Below are positions 6,493 to 7,015 of a stretch of DNA of 7,015 nucleotides, piece by piece. How positions within the stretch are numbered: position 1 is the stretch's first letter; every line of letters starts with the position of its first letter. The DNA lies in assembly GCA_934463265.1 (NCBI GenBank), contig CAKSIU010000033.1:1-7015 (forward strand), in the 5' to 3' direction. A program made the translations under genes and the position numbers. The DNA comes from an uncultured Eubacteriales bacterium. Lineage in GTDB: Bacteria; Bacillota; Clostridia; Oscillospirales; Acutalibacteraceae. Under the pieces are notes generated by a model. The model was not told the origin of the DNA and made no database searches. It saw only the letters and a list, made by a program, of their open reading frames with translations.

Positions 6493-6531
6493 AAAAATCT
6501 CGGTGTGATTGCATCGAGATTTTTATTTTTT
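6493..6531. terminator. bidirectional terminator between convergent target gene and avd
   Basis: A 13-bp stem (6493-6505 with 6512-6524, one G-T pair) with a 6-base loop is followed by a T-rich run to 6531 on the plus strand. On the minus strand it is followed by six T. It starts 11 bases after the anchor-frame stop (6479-6481). It also lies just past the original avd stop at 6530-6532, so it suits both converging genes. Confidence 0.85.
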
Positions 6532-6631
6532 AGAAATATTTTTTATCACTTTTTATCCATGCGCCCAGTAAATATTGACAGTCGTGTACTAGTTTAGAAA
6601 TTTGTTCATATTGTTTGGGCAAAATGCACCC
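6530..6631 (-). pseudogene. out-of-frame C-terminus of avd
   Basis: Read from the G-run, the shifted frame gives GCILPKQYEQISKLVHDC, then QYLLGAWIKSDKKYF, and stops at TAA (6530-6532). From memory of the family, LPKQYEQI...LLGAWI-SD-K is the typical last helix and tail of Bacillota Avd-like proteins. Its exact continuation from AREQG, with only one base out of step, shows a recent single-base frameshift, or a sequencing error in a homopolymer. Confidence 0.8.
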
Positions 6632-6917
6632 CCTGTTCGCGTGCTAACAAAGAAATATATGCTAAAATTTTCACATTAGTTAGTGCAGAATATTGAAAAT
6701 TCAAACGTTTTTGCATATTTTTTAAATCTTTATTTTGTGCAAAGATTTCATTTGCTTTATAAATATTTTCAACCGCGTCTAAGGCCAAATTTTGCAAGCG
6801 CGAGACCAGCGTGAATCTAAAGCTTTTTGGCGATTTGTTAGTCGCAGTTAAAACGTAACTGCATAAATTTTTAGCTGCCGTAACTACGCGCAGCTCTGAG
6901 TTTGCTTGTGTTCTCAT
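6606..6917 (-). CDS. avd: Avd-like DGR accessory protein (four-helix bundle), C-terminus frameshifted
   Basis: A 103-residue protein of the four-helix-bundle family that includes DGR Avd and the related 23S rRNA intervening-sequence proteins. Avd forms a basic pentamer that binds the RT and TR-spacer RNA and is needed for cDNA synthesis in the Bordetella phage system. Signature parts are ATNKSPKSFRFTLVSRLQNL, ALDAVENIYKANE, and KRLNFQYSALTNVKILAY. GGAG (6926-6929) lies 8 bases before the ATG. Residues 1-95 follow the family; after AREQG the frame gives VHFAQTI and stops, while the usual ending continues in the next frame (6530-6631). The cause is one extra base in a run of five G (C on the plus strand, 6629-6633). 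Without it the protein would be about 128 residues, a normal length. Loss of the last helix probably ruins folding. It lies apart from TR-RT, beyond the inverted target gene. Confidence 0.85.
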   Translation of the reverse strand: MRTQANSELRVVTAAKNLCSYVLTATNKSPKSFRFTLVSRLQNLALDAVENIYKANEIFAQNKDLKNMQKRLNFQYSALTNVKILAYISLLAREQGVHFAQTI

Positions 6918-6957
6918 AAATTTTTCTCCGTAAATATATGGAGCTATACTAAAAAAG

Positions 6958-6987
6958 TAGACACAAAGATAAACAACATGCTACAAT
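6958..6987 (+). promoter_or_regulatory. probable promoter of the next gene
   Basis: TAGACA (6958-6963), an 18-base spacer and TACAAT (6982-6987) are each one base from the sigma-A consensus. Together with the perfect ribosome site at 7003-7009 they predict a short leader and a plus-strand gene starting just beyond the window, divergent from avd. Confidence 0.5.
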
Positions 6988-7002
6988 AAATCATACACAA
7001 AA

Positions 7003-7009
7003 AAGGAGG
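7003..7009 (+). promoter_or_regulatory. ribosome binding site of a gene starting past the window end
   Basis: AAGGAGG is a full Shine-Dalgarno match with no ATG or GTG in the 6 bases left in the window. The start codon is expected at about 7016-7018. The product cannot be told. Confidence 0.65.
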
Positions 7010-7015
7010 CCTTTT

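Noticed and set aside
6606..6917. 23S rRNA intervening-sequence protein
   Set aside because: Same fold family, but there is no rRNA here. The DGR context and the SPKSFRF...SRLQNL pattern favour the Avd-like role.

Overview
The window reads as accessory DNA from a low-GC Gram-positive bacterium, most likely a gut-type member of the Bacillota. The reasons are AT-rich sequence, strong AGGAGG-type ribosome sites, sigma-A-like promoters, a BspA-type leucine-rich-repeat exoprotein, and a large secreted protein with MBG/YDG-like Ig repeats whose detached tail looks like a sortase anchor. The taxon is an inference; no rRNA or housekeeping gene is present.

The core is a diversity-generating retroelement (DGR) spread over about 5.4 kb (1548-6917). 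Its parts are a DGR-type reverse transcriptase on the minus strand (1548-2549), a template repeat (TR, minus strand, 2761-2871), a large secreted target protein on the plus strand (3133-6249) carrying the variable repeat (VR, 3630-3737), and an Avd-like four-helix-bundle accessory protein on the minus strand (6606-6917). On the minus strand the order is avd, TR, RT, with the target lying inverted between avd and TR. The TR is packed with AAC/AAT codons, and the matching VR positions have become other residues, as expected from adenine-directed mutagenic retrohoming.

The cassette looks broken in nearly every part. The RT has an in-frame TAA after codon 33 and its catalytic YxDD box reads YMGD. 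Avd is frameshifted at a run of five G, and its normal C-terminus continues in the next frame. TR and VR differ at about ten non-adenine positions and by one codon, which an active DGR should not show. The target stops just before a 3' ORF in another frame that holds an acidic linker, an SKTGD motif, a membrane segment and a KKK tail. The simplest reading is a fossil DGR whose last VR state is frozen in the target gene. The alternatives are activity supplied in trans or, for the indels only, sequencing errors.

Flanks: 1-1546 holds a promoter, a complete BspA-like LRR secreted protein and a bidirectional terminator. The gene-poor stretch 2550-3050 holds structured spacer RNA elements, the TR and a good plus-strand promoter. 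A terminator at 6493-6531 separates the convergent target and avd genes. The last 60 bases hold a promoter and a ribosome site for a gene that starts beyond the window.
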